Positions 1-9,170 of a stretch of DNA of 64,000 bases are shown piece after piece. The translations under genes and the position numbers were made by a program. The first letter of the stretch is position 1; every line of letters starts with the position of its first letter. The notes under the pieces were generated by a model that searched no databases, had not been told where the DNA came from, and worked only from the letters and a program-made list of their open reading frames with translations. Source of the DNA: Chionoecetes opilio (lineage: Eukaryota; Arthropoda; Malacostraca; Decapoda; Majidae); contig JACEEZ010020422.1 in NCBI GenBank assembly GCA_016584305.1, forward strand, positions 1 through 64,000. The letters are read 5' to 3'.

Positions 1-190
1 CACAGTCACGTCCACTATAACATCATTTAGCCATAAATGAGTCTTTCATCGTCGCTGTTCTCTAATTAATAAAAATAACTTTTCTTCACCAGTAGCTACT
101 ATGCTAAAACATTAACAACAAATCTCCATCTCAAATTGCACTGTCAATGCTTCATCTTTGGGTTAGGGTTGGAAGAAGGCGTTGGTTATA
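1..190 (+). repeat. Dispersed repeat R1, copy a (truncated by window edge)
   Basis: This stretch aligns by eye with 59068-59290 in the same orientation and with 3080-3265 in reverse. Shared blocks include CGTCCACTATAAC, CATTTAGCC, a TCGTCG(C/T)TGTTCTC core, AGCTAC and AAACATTAACAACAAA. It begins at base 1, so the repeat continues outside the window. No reading frame is conserved between copies. I do not recognise the family; it could be the end of a larger mobile element or an ancient untranslated repeat. Confidence 0.6.
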
Positions 191-498
191 TAGGCCATAA
201 GTTAATAATATGCCTACTATTAAGCATATGCTTCATTAGGCTTAAGCCAATTTTTTCCAGCATGTTTTTTGGTATACTCTACTAATCACTAGGCCTCTAA
301 CACTTTCACTTATGCACAAAGGTTAACTTTCGTCAAGATAAAACTAAAAGTACGGTAAATTATGCATTTCAACCATACTTCCTATTGACAGTACTCTCCT
401 GACATAACTTGGGGGGGGGGCCAGCACCGCACCATCACCCAGCAAGTTAACTAACCTAACCAGGCATTGATTACGTAACCTAACCTCAATCAATCAAA
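191..498. other. Unannotated AT-rich stretch
   Basis: No gene is recognisable. It contains a 10-base G run near 411-420 and short CCTAACC / ACCTAACC motifs near 450-485 resembling degenerate arthropod telomere-type repeats. The end of the stretch shows weak similarity to the tandem repeat that follows. Confidence 0.3.
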
Positions 499-1040
499 TA
501 ATGAGATGAAAAATACGAGGAAATCTCTGCGCAAGCATATTTTTGCATACTCTCAACAATGAGGCCTTTTTTTTTTTTGGGGGTAAACACCACTGTTTAT
601 TACGCACAAATTTCATTTCGTCATTAAACAGATAAAAAGTACATAAGTCAGGGAAATGTACTTATCTACCTCTTAATGGGATGAAAAGTACAGAGGAAAT
701 TCAGCGCAAGCATATTTTGGGCATACTCTACTCTCAATAATAGCTTGTACACCACTCTGTTTATTACTCACAAGGTCATTTCGTCATTAAACAGCTAAAA
801 GTAACAAAGTCAGGGAAATGTGCTTATCTCTACCCTCTTAATGGTGATGAAAAGTACAGAGGAAATCTTAGCGCAAGCATATTTTGGCATACTCTACTCT
901 CAATATAAGCTTGTACCCACTCTGTTTATTACGCACAAAGGTTCATTTCGTCATTAAACAGCTAAAAAGTAACAATCAGGGAAATGTGCTCATCTTACTC
1001 TTATGGGATGAAAAGTACAGATTAAATCTTCGATGCAAGC
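499..1040 (+). repeat. Tandem repeat, about 165-bp unit, 3 copies plus part
   Basis: The block GATGAAAAGTACAGAGGAAAT followed by GCGCAAGCATATTTTGGCATA, a CTCTGTTTATTACGCACAAA segment and CATTTCGTCATTAAACAGCT recurs beginning near 499, 678, 843 and 1004, giving spacings of about 179, 165 and 161 bases. Copies differ by small indels, so no frame survives across units. The short frame starting at 884 is an accident of this repeat. Confidence 0.75.
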
Positions 1041-1189
1041 GAGGGGAATGGGGGGGGTTTGAAGACATGGTCTTTGCGATGTCTTCGTTTGTTTTACCTT
1101 CACCGCGTGCTACGATACCTTCGCGTCTCAGAACAGTTTGACGCTACCAAATTACGGAGCGAAGACATTCTTCACGGAAGCGAACATTG

Positions 1190-2145
1190 ACAATCTGGCC
1201 CTTAGTATTTCGTCGCTCCAAGGATTTCCCCTAATTATGTAACATTTTCTGTGTTCTTTTCGCCTTATTTTTAGCTTTTGCTTCCTCCCTCAGTGTCTTG
1301 TCATTGTGATGCTCCTCCTTTGACATGTCGTGTGCCACCCTACGTGTCCTGTAACACCCGTTCTTGCTTGCTTTAACCTAATCCTTTCTCATGATCACTT
1401 TCTTTCAGTCCACTGTTTGACTTTCACAGTATGGGCCTGGCTCGTTTGGCCTCACCTTTGTCATCAACCAGTCCATTGTATCTTCCAATTCTATTGATGT
1501 GGATTCGATCACTATCATAACGAGTCAGCCCCATCTCATTACATATTTCATATAAACCCATTCTGTCATGCTTTTCTTTTTCCTTTTCTGATTTGTAAGT
1601 TTCCATCCCGTCAGAATCTCCTCCCGTACGTCAATACATATTATATGGTCCTTGGGATCTAGTCTGCTCTGGATCTGTTTTGATTTTGTTTGCTGACTCA
1701 CTTCATCCCCACTTCTTGTTTGCTTGTGTCATTTCATTCTTATGTTTCTCATAAACTTTCCTTTCCTCAGCCAATAGAAACATCCTTTATATGATTGAAC
1801 TAACGTGTTCTTTCATTTTCATCTTGTACCTTGGTTGTCGTTTCAGCATATTCTCCGAACTTCCATTACATTATCCTTGCTCTTTGAACTCTATCTTATC
1901 CTCGAGGCTTATCATTTTTTGCTTTCAGAGTTCCGAGCCTATTCATCAGGCTATGGGTGCCTTTCCGAGTTTCTTTCTACTACTTCATTTAAATGGACTG
2001 AATTTTGCCTCCATGTGACTCAGTCGGTCTTCAACTTCTTCTCCGTGTCCTGCCTTTTAATAACCCTATCGGCTCTCATCTCGTCCACTGTATTTTCCAA
2101 AACTTATGGATTACCTATCCTTTGCTGTTGGAGGAGGCGGCGAGC
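1190..2145 (-). pseudogene. Decayed LINE ORF1 (gag-like) fragment
   Basis: On the minus strand the clearest piece is an open frame at 1606-1424 containing CNEMGLTRYDSDRI and RIGRYNGLVDDKGEAKRARP. With one-base frame changes this continues into VAHDMSKEEHHNDKTLREEA and GNPWSDEILRA near 1190. I associate this order with the ORF1 protein of arthropod CR1/L2/Jockey-group LINEs: a charged coiled-coil-like N-terminal part, an RxGRYN-type nucleic-acid-binding core, then an S/TKEER-KALREEAK motif. Upstream (1610-2145) the minus strand is rich in K, E and R with several stops, consistent with the coiled coil. It is broken by frameshifts and stops and abuts the TGTC microsatellite. No reverse transcriptase follows it. 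Family assignment is from memory of signatures, not a search. Confidence 0.55.
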
Positions 2146-2149
2146 ACTA

Positions 2150-2400
2150 GCACGAGTTCTACTTCTCTCTCTGTACTGTCTGTCTGTCTCTCGATCTGTC
2201 CCTCTATGTCTGTCTGTCCGTCTGTCTCTCGTCTCTGTCTGTCTGTCACTCGCTCTGTCCTGTCTGTCTGTCTCTCTCTATCTCTGCTTGGTCGATCCGT
2301 CTGTCTGGCTTGTCTGTCTCTCTCTCGATCTGTCTCGCTGTCTGTCTTTGTGTCTCCTCTCTCTCTCTGTCTGTCCTGTCCCCTGCCTGTCTATACTATA
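2150..2400 (+). repeat. (TGTC)n / (TCTG)n microsatellite
   Basis: Imperfect runs of CTGTCTGTCTGTCT interrupted by CTCTCGATCTGTCC. Long frames through it are low-complexity Leu/Ser/Val/Cys artefacts. Together with the CT tract at 2600-2917 it forms a compound array whose reverse complement occurs at 21310-22085. Confidence 0.9.
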
Positions 2401-2600
2401 TCACTCCAGCCATCCGATCACCTCCGAATCCGCAAATGTGGAGGTTGCTCTATGGATGCAGGCAGTGCCAGCCTTGATGAAGAGAGCCCTGTAAGCCCGA
2501 TACACAAGGGAGGGACAAGAGTCTGGCCAAGACTACATAGACCTGCTGCTGCTCATTCACACCTCATCAAGTTTTTTGAAAAATGTGTGAGGGACGAAAA
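2401..2600. other. Unique spacer between two microsatellites
   Basis: A 200-base non-repetitive stretch separates the TGTC and CT arrays. All frames are short or run into the low-complexity arrays. I do not recognise it. Confidence 0.3.
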
Positions 2601-2652
2601 TTACGAGTTGTGCCTTTCTCTCTGTCTGTCTGTCTCTCTCTAATTCTTTCTA

Positions 2653-2692
<40 letters not shown>

Positions 2693-2784
2693 CTCCTCAT
2701 CTCTCTCTTCTCTCTCTCATCTCTGCTCATCCTCTCTCCTCATCTTTCTCTCTCTCTCCTCTCTCTCTCTCTATCTCTCTCTCA

Positions 2785-2824
<40 letters not shown>

Positions 2825-2917
2825 CTCGCCTCTCTCTCTCTCTCATCTCTCTCCATCTCTCCTTCTCATCCTCTCCTCTCTTCTCTCTCTCTCTCTTCTC
2901 TGTCTCTGTCTACTATA
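2600..2917 (+). repeat. Homopyrimidine (CT)n tract
   Basis: About 260 bases are almost purely C and T (CTCTCTCT with occasional ATCT/CCTC interruptions), strongest from 2655 to 2917. Such long mirror-like polypyrimidine tracts can adopt triplex DNA in general; nothing here shows that it does. Serine/leucine frames across it are not genes. Confidence 0.92.
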
Positions 2918-3356
2918 GTACTTCTTAACATTCCATAGTTAACTGCCGAGACCTGCTCACCGTCTCGGCTGAAGCGGGTATCACCGAGGGCGTTTTCGTG
3001 GACTGTTTCGTGGAACCGAGCAGGCAATTTGCTTGACCTTTTTGACAAGACATCTAGCACACTGTTGGTCCAAGAACACCGCTTTCACTCACCCAACCTA
3101 AAGCAACAAGATGCAGCGATGACATGTTGTTCCTGTTTTTAACTTTAGGGCACTCTGTACGTAGCTACCTGGTGATGAAAAGGGAGGAGGTGGATTGTTG
3201 AAGAGACAGCGACAAATGAAACGCATTCATGTGGCTAAATGGGCTATAGTGGACGAAACTGCGCGGTCGTTGCCGCCGTCAAGGTTAGGTTAGTTCGGTT
3301 ATGTAGATATTCCCGTCAGCGGATCTAGGGGACGGAGCCCCTCCGTTAAAAGGTTC

Positions 3357-3376
3357 GGGTTAGGTTAGGTTAGCTA
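3357..3376 (+). repeat. Short interstitial (TTAGG)n-type run
   Basis: Four GGTTA units follow one another here (GGGTTAGGTTAGGTTAG). TTAGG is the telomere repeat of most arthropods. Weaker forms occur near 450-480 and 4518-4580. The run is too short to indicate a real telomere. Confidence 0.6.
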
Positions 3377-3599
3377 ACCTCCCGCAGGCGGCTGCGGGAG
3401 GGACCATGGAGGTAGAATGGGGGAGAGGCCGAGGCGCGGAAAAGGTGAGGTCATTCTGGTCGGCCGGCGCCATTCAACACTTGTCAGAAAGGCTGGTGGC
3501 AGGATCCGCTCCCTTGCCCTGACTGTCTATGCTGACAAGAAAAACCCATTAACACCTGATAAGCAGGTCACGAGGGAGACGTTGATAAAAAGTATGATG

Positions 3600-4010
3600 T
3601 GGTGGTTGTTTGTTTTAGTGTACTGTGGTAGTGATGGTAATAGTAATGATTGTGGTGACATTGGTTTGTGATGGTGTTGGATATTGCTGGTGGTGGTTGT
3701 TGGGTTGTAGGATGTGATGGTGATGTTGATAAGGTAGTGATGATATTTGTTTGTGTGTGTTAGTGATGCTGTTGTGGTGGTGATGGTGGAGTGGGGGTGT
3801 TGATGATGTGAAGTTGAATGTGGCGTATGACTGATGGTGATGTGGTGGTGGTGATGGTGAAGTTGATGTGGTAGTTGTACTGTGTGATGTGGTGGTGAGA
3901 TGGTGAAGTTGATGTGGTAGTTGTAGCTGATAGTGATGTGGTGGTGATGATGGTGAAGTTGATGTGGTAGTTTGCCTGATAGGGATGGTTGGGGTGTGAT
4001 GATGGTGAAG
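3600..4010 (+). repeat. Minisatellite rich in GATGGTGAAGTTGATGTGG
   Basis: Repeats of a TGATGGTGAAGTTGATGTGG core with TAGTTG and TGATGTGGTGGTG spacers, clearest from 3840 to 4010. The apparent His/Thr/Ser-rich minus-strand frame covering 3615-4034 is a translation of this repeat, not a gene. Confidence 0.8.
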
Positions 4011-4170
4011 TTTCAGCCCGAAGCCTAACCTCACTTATTCTGGTGAAGCACGGGGCTGGGAAGGGGCACCTCCAGATATATAACTACGGTCCATGGGGGC
4101 GGGAAACCCTTTTTTTGAATTTTTCGTATAATTCCGTCACTTCTCTGGTTTCTGGACACTGATTTATTAT

Positions 4171-5576
4171 TTCCTTGGGCAAGTTTGTAGCCTACAGCTT
4201 TTTCTGATTGAGATACATTTTTACAATGAAAAAGTGACCCTGAGGATTTGGTGAGAAAAAAAACTTGGTATTATTCTAGTGTTTGCCCATACTTCCACCT
4301 CTCCCACAAAACCAGCTTGGGGACCCTGGCAATGCCGGTGACATTTGGCTGGGTATAAAGATACGTCGCAACCACTAGTTTTTGAGTTATGGGTGTTAAA
4401 AAAAATCCCTAGATCTAGGAAATTTAATTGGATTTATTCCGAGTCCAGAGAAGACGTGTGACCTTCCGACCCTCCACAGAATGATGACCTGTCGAGAACC
4501 TCCTCCAACCCCCCACTGAGGTTAGGTTAGATTTGGGTAGGTATATTTGGTAGTTAGGTAGATTCGGTTTAGGTTAGTTTATCGGTGGTCCAATCCCCCA
4601 CACTAACCTTACCTTTGATACCTTTGAAGAATTTCCTTCATTATCGACGCAGCTGAGATGATCTTCCAACTGTAACCATACGCTTCTCTCTCCTCCTTGA
4701 TCCAATGCAGGAGACTGTTTGAGTTGGAGCTGGTGTAATCCGTGGTGTTTTGGCGGGTTGGTCTGGCATGTTGGCCAGCCAGGCATCCCAATTTGACTTT
4801 GAAAGTGTCGGTGAGACACCCCTCATGTTCTTTGTTTTGTTTTGACGCAGTTGAATAATATTGTAGCACTGAAGGTGAAGCTGTGTGTGTTAGGGGCTAT
4901 TTCAAGATGCTCGTCAAATCCCGGCCGTGGTATTTTCCACCGTCGTACCTCCACTGGTAAATCTACAGAAAACTGCCCCGACTGGTGTATATTTGACAGG
5001 CGTACCAACACAAAGAACGAGCCCAAGCGGCATCATTATTTTGACTGTTTTTATACATATCTAATAGCCTTTTTTACTAGTGAACATTTATCATTTCTGC
5101 CATTAAATCATACTAAGTTAGTGTTCGCGCACTTGTCTGAGGCGTTAGTGCAGAAAAATTGGCCTGAGTGATGCTTGCGAGTAACATTGAACGTCCCGCC
5201 GCCAACTGGCCCACACAATGGCCGCCTCCATTCTCCCGCCTCCGCCCCGCTTCCTCACAGTTAACAACACCTTAGAGGCCATTCCTGACCTGATTTTACC
5301 TTAAGATTACACGTGGTGGCAGTCAACAGTGTATGGCTGTCACTCTCGGTTGTGGTTGAAAACTCCTCCACTGGTAATGGGTCTTTGAAGAATACGATGG
5401 AATAAGTGGAGAGCGGGTGAAGGGGGGATGTGGCAAGTTGTCGCCAATCAGCTGACTCAACCTCCACCCCTGAGCTCGACGCGTTGCGTCGTATTTTTGA
5501 TTCTGTGATACCCAAAAACCGATACAACGGTGGAGAAAAATTCTTGAATTGCCCTTAGAGTTCTAACTCTATGAGA
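4171..5576. other. Unrecognised intergenic stretch
   Basis: No family is recognisable. Degenerate GGTTAGGTTAG motifs lie at 4518-4590. A minus-strand open frame at 5527-5261 (88 codons, mixed composition, followed by a possible GTAAAA splice donor in its C-terminal part) is the only coding-like piece, and it matches nothing I know. A plus-strand frame at 4842-5171 overlaps other frames and has no distinguishing motif. Confidence 0.3.
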
Positions 5577-6146
5577 TGCTCCTGGGGTGGTGCACACGTA
5601 GCCATCCCTTCTCTCCTGGGTGGTGCACGTCTCGACAGCCTTCCTCTCCTGGGGTGGTGCACGACGTAGCACAGCCTTCCTCTCCTGGGGTGGTGCACAC
5701 GTAGCACAGCCTTCCTCCTCCTGGGGTGATGCACACGTAGCACAGCCTTCCTCTCCTGGGGTGGTGCACACGTAGCACACCTTCCTCTCCTGGGTGGTGC
5801 AACACGTTAGCACAGCCTTCCTCTCCTGGGGTGGTGCACACGTAGCACAGCCTTCTCTCCTGGGTGGTGCACACGATCACAGCCTTCCTCTCCTGGGGTG
5901 GTGCACACGTAGCACAGAGGCCATGCTCTCCTGGGTTGGTGCACACGCAGCACAGCCTTCCTCTCCTGGGGTGGGGACACACGTAGCACGCCTGCCTCTC
6001 CCTGGGGTGGTTGCACACGCCGCACAGCCTGCCTCTCCTGGGTGTGCACCGTGCACAGCCTGCCTCTCCGGGGTGGTGCACACGTAAGCACCGCCTCCTC
6101 TCCTGGGTGGTGCACACGTAGTCACATGCCTTCCTCTCCTGGGTGT
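5577..6146 (+). repeat. 35-bp minisatellite, about 16 copies
   Basis: The unit is close to TCCTCTCCTGGGGTGGTGCA followed by CACGTAGCACAGCCT, 35 bases in total. Because 35 is not a multiple of three, all frames run through it and produce Cys/His/Arg-rich phantom ORFs on both strands. One-base differences, especially GGG versus GGGG, are frequent. Its right edge meets the LINE remnant at 6150 with no spacer. Confidence 0.92.
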
Positions 6147-6149
6147 GGC

Positions 6150-7345
6150 TGTTTCTTGCTACTTTGGTGTTTGGTACCCTGTCTCCAACATTTTCAAAAC
6201 ATAAAGACGCCGTATCTTTCTCTCGTCTCTGAAGCGAACAGGTGCAGTGTCCTGAGTCTCCCAGTCATTTTTAGGTGGTTCAACTCCGTGATCTTGGTTG
6301 TGAAAGTTCTTTGGGGGAGCTTCCTAGCGCAGTATTTCAGATATTATGTGGTGACCAGGCTGGCAGGCAGTATTCTAGGCGTGGTACGCACCAGTGACTT
6401 CCAACAGAGTAAACTACTGTTATACTCCTGGTTTGAAGGGTCTCAGATCCAGCCTGATAGCTGCCTTGCTTTTTGCTGTTGTTGATAGGATGGGGTCAGA
6501 AAGGCAGCATCCGGTTAATGTTGACACCCAAATCCTTTAACACATCTTTGGGCTACTGTTTCTGTTGCCGCAATGGTAATTTTTGTTGAGGTTTTGATAT
6601 CGAATTCTGTTTCCATACCTTAACAACTCAAACTTTTCTCCATTTAGTACCATTATTTATTCCTGTCCTGCCCACTCTAAAGATTTTATCTAAGTCTGTT
6701 GGAGTAGCTGAGTATCTGGTTGTGCACAGATTTGTCTTTGTTAATCTTGTGTCGTCGGCAAAGGATGTAGCGATGAGTGTGCCAGATCTTGATCCTCTAT
6801 CCCCTATCATAATGAGGAAAGAGCAGGGGGGCCTATGGCCAGCCACTGAGGACAACCGCTGCACATGTTGCTGCATCTTTTGATATCTCCCGCCTTCGAC
6901 CCAATACTCGTTTGTTCTCTGTCGAAAAGAAGCTATGTACCTATTCTCCGAGCTTGCCACTTATTCCGAGCTCTTTTATCTTGCTATAAAAGAATCCATG
7001 GTCGACTTTTCAAATGCTTGGCGAAGTCAAGATATATACATCCACGCTGTTACCATCACATCTGAATGTCCTGCAAAACTTTCTGGTAATGAGTCAGCCA
7101 TTGTGAAGGCAGGAACGGTCCTTGTCTGAACCATGGTGACCTTCATAATGGCTCCAAGGTCTGGCCTGGCAGTTTTTCCTCAGCTTGGATCGAATTGATC
7201 CTTTCCATTATTTTGGATTAGTGGGATGTTAGTACTACTACACTGGTCTAGAGTTCTTCCGCCCAGCCCTTTGCTGTCCTTTGATACGGGTGTAATTATG
7301 CCAGTTTTTGAGTGCCTGAGGCCACAGAGCCGGCTTCAGGGACCT
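6150..7345 (-). pseudogene. 5'-truncated LINE reverse transcriptase remnant (Jockey/CR1-like)
   Basis: Read on the minus strand from 7345 down, the order of pieces matches a LINE polymerase. First comes a degenerate GIITPVSK-type block. Then a VDxxYLDFAKAFEK-like segment with KIKELGISGK near 6960-7040, a GxRSPK...VPQG-like region near 6870, and SFADDTRLTKTNLCTT carrying the FADD catalytic motif near 6770. TDLDKIFRVGRTGINNGTKW follows, then KDLGVNINR, and a PRLEYCLPAWSPHNI region near 6370 typical of the C-terminal part. Several frameshifts and stops break it. The 5' part (ORF1 and endonuclease) is absent, as is normal for truncated LINE insertions. Its 3' end sits directly on the 35-bp minisatellite. 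Confidence 0.72.
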
Positions 7346-8619
7346 TATCACTCAGTAGTTTCACTTCCCCGCAGCCTGAAGCGTTTACCTACCTATCCAC
7401 GCATTGCACGCGTCATCCCGCCCGAGCCGCTGCGGCAGTCAGCTCGCCGGGCTTACCGACATGGTCCCCGGTGCTCGTCATCTCCACACATTCATACATA
7501 TATGGTGGTGGACCTAATACTCGTCCCTTATCTACAGCAAGGCCACGCCAGCGACTAGATCAGGATCCTAACGCACGTGTGCTGCCAATTGTTAAGCTCC
7601 AGCGCCGCCCTCCTCCCGAAGGGGGAAGGAATTGCGTGCGCGGCTCACGGGGGTTTGATAATCTAGCTCCTGTTTTAAGCGTCCCCCCAACCCGCCTATG
7701 GTTTCTATCCATCGGTCGCTGGTCGTGGCATGACATTACAACCCCGGCACTCTACCTGAAGGTGCCGTGTTGGGCTTATCTTCCTTGTCCGGAAGGTACA
7801 CCGGCCGTGCCCTCAGCTTTCGGAGATACGGGGAGCTTACCTCCCAGGCTAGTAACGCCACCTGCATTTGTCGGGGAGCGACCCTCCCTGTCCCCCCCGA
7901 AGCCCTATAGCTTGCATAGTTGCCCGGGGACATCCATTAATCGCCCGCCCCTGTCATGCCTGTCATCATATAGATACAACACCATCTGCTGCGTCGCCTT
8001 CAGGAAGACCGTATGTGATCTCAGAGGTCCTAAGATCCTGTTGCAATGTCTCGTAATGGCACGGGGTCCCTGGGGAAAACCAGGGGAAGCCTCCTGAAGG
8101 AGGTATCTAGTAGACTTTGGGAGCAGCGGGAGAGTTTCACCTCCGCCTGAGCCCGCCGCTAGTGTCCGTCCCAGCGTCCCAGCGGCTCCCAAGGCCCTGA
8201 AAGAGAGACCACAGGGGCAGTAGTGGGAGGGACGTAATGGTCCTCGTAGAGTTGGCACGTCCCTACCCCTGGGGCAAAGTAGGGCGCCCACTTGGTTGCC
8301 CCACGGCGGCTTCGGGAAGCCTATGCGCCCCATGGGCGGGCAGTGTGGCCTGCCCATCACCGGGGCTGGCAGTGTTGCAGGGGAGGACGTCATTGGTCTC
8401 GTAGAGTTGCACTTCCTTCCCGCTCCTGGGGTTTATGCGGGGTATTTCCTTAGTCTCCCGCCGAAGCCCCGTCGTCCCTGGGGCTCATGAGAAGGAGCCA
8501 CGGTGCAACTTCCAGCGCCGCTATTTGCCCCGCGTGGCCCCTTCATCTCAGGAGCCCCGGTGAAACACGGTGTCCAAGCCCCAGGGGACAAGCGGAGTGG
8601 CGGGCGTTTGGTTATAGGG
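7346..8619. other. GC-rich stretch with an internal ~152-bp duplication
   Basis: Markedly more GC-rich than its surroundings. The block GGGACGT(A/C)ATGGTC(C)TCGTAGAGTTG occurs at about 8228 and 8382, each followed by a CCTGGGG segment, so roughly 150 bases are tandemly duplicated and diverged. Long frames on both strands, including a 261-codon plus-strand frame at 7312-8097, are expected from low stop-codon density in GC-rich DNA; they carry no domain I recognise. It could be the promoter-bearing 5' end of a LINE, but no coding part supports that. Confidence 0.35.
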
Positions 8620-9170
8620 CAGTGTTTTTCTTAACCTGGGGGTGCTAGCACCCCAAAGGGGTGCTGAAATCAATTTTAGGGGTGCTGGGAAATTATGCAT
8701 ATATTACAATGTTTAGAGTTCCTCGCACTGGATACAAAAGTATCGAAGGATACTTTTTTGACAATAGTACGTTTTTTTATTGATAAAGTTTTATCCTTAT
8801 TCCTCATTATCTGACTTTCACGTGAGTGTACTTTCACTCTTGTGCTGATATTCTGACGTGAGACGGGCGACCAGTCCCATGCGGATGGTAGAAACTGGTT
8901 CTTGAACAGATCAGCCAATAATGATGAAAAAGTTGCCCTGTCCAACGATGTCCATCGCAGGGAGAGTTGCAGATATGAGTTTTGCTGACATCTTGGAACA
9001 GATAGTTCAGGATCTTAAGGACAAGTCCCACCAGTCAGTCCTCCAGTTGGAATGAACAACTGATTTACCAACATGAGTCAACTGATTTTATATACCCGGT
9101 TCATGCAGGTGGTGATTAAAGATTAATTCCCGTCTTCCTGCGAGGCTTGCAATAACGACGCAGGCAGCGT
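8620..9170 (+). mobile_element. hAT-superfamily fragment with 5' terminus
   Basis: The start CAGTGTTTTTCTTAACCTGG resembles the hAT terminal consensus CAGTGGTTCTCAACC, followed by GGGGTGCTAGCACCCC, itself a short palindrome. From about 8960 the plus strand reads IAGRVADMSFADILEQIVQD, LKDKSHQSVLQL, then TTDLP and, after small frame changes, QLILYTRFMQVVIKD. That is the order seen in ZBED/SCAND3-type hAT transposases, where an ISDMxxDIxxQ segment precedes the LDE(T/S)TDVS catalytic region. The catalytic D/E position is lost to a stop. I cannot find the 3' terminus, so the fragment is probably truncated near 9170. Minus-strand frames here are shadows. Confidence 0.6.

Larger units (their letters stand above)
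2925..4170 (-). repeat. Dispersed repeat R1, copy b, with an internal minisatellite
   Basis: Read in reverse, 3280-2925 matches 59068-59405 through CGACCGCGCAGTT(T)CTCGTCC, CATTTAGCC(C)ACATGAA, CAATCCACCTCCTCCC, TTTCATCACC, CGAAACAGTCC and GTGATACCCGCTT. The reverse of 4110-4170 matches 58740-58790 (CGTATAAT(G/T)CCGTCACTTC, then a CTGGTTT block). Copy b is therefore the most complete copy, but it is about 570 bases longer between these anchors because it holds the minisatellite at 3600-4010. A TTAGG-type run lies at 3357-3376. Confidence 0.6.

Noticed and set aside
1805..2928. Long Ser/Leu/Cys-rich frames resembling membrane or secreted proteins
   Set aside because: Produced by (TGTC)n and (CT)n tracts.
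3615..4034. His/Thr/Ser-rich 139-codon minus-strand frame
   Set aside because: Translation of the GATGGTGAAGTTGATGTGG minisatellite.
5457..6117. Cys/His-rich frames on both strands resembling zinc-finger proteins
   Set aside because: A 35-bp minisatellite read in all frames; the Cys/His pattern is the repeat unit, present on both strands.
7312..8097. 261-codon plus-strand frame as a gene
   Set aside because: It lies in GC-rich DNA with low stop density, crosses out of a minus-strand LINE remnant at its start, and shows no domain or splice context.
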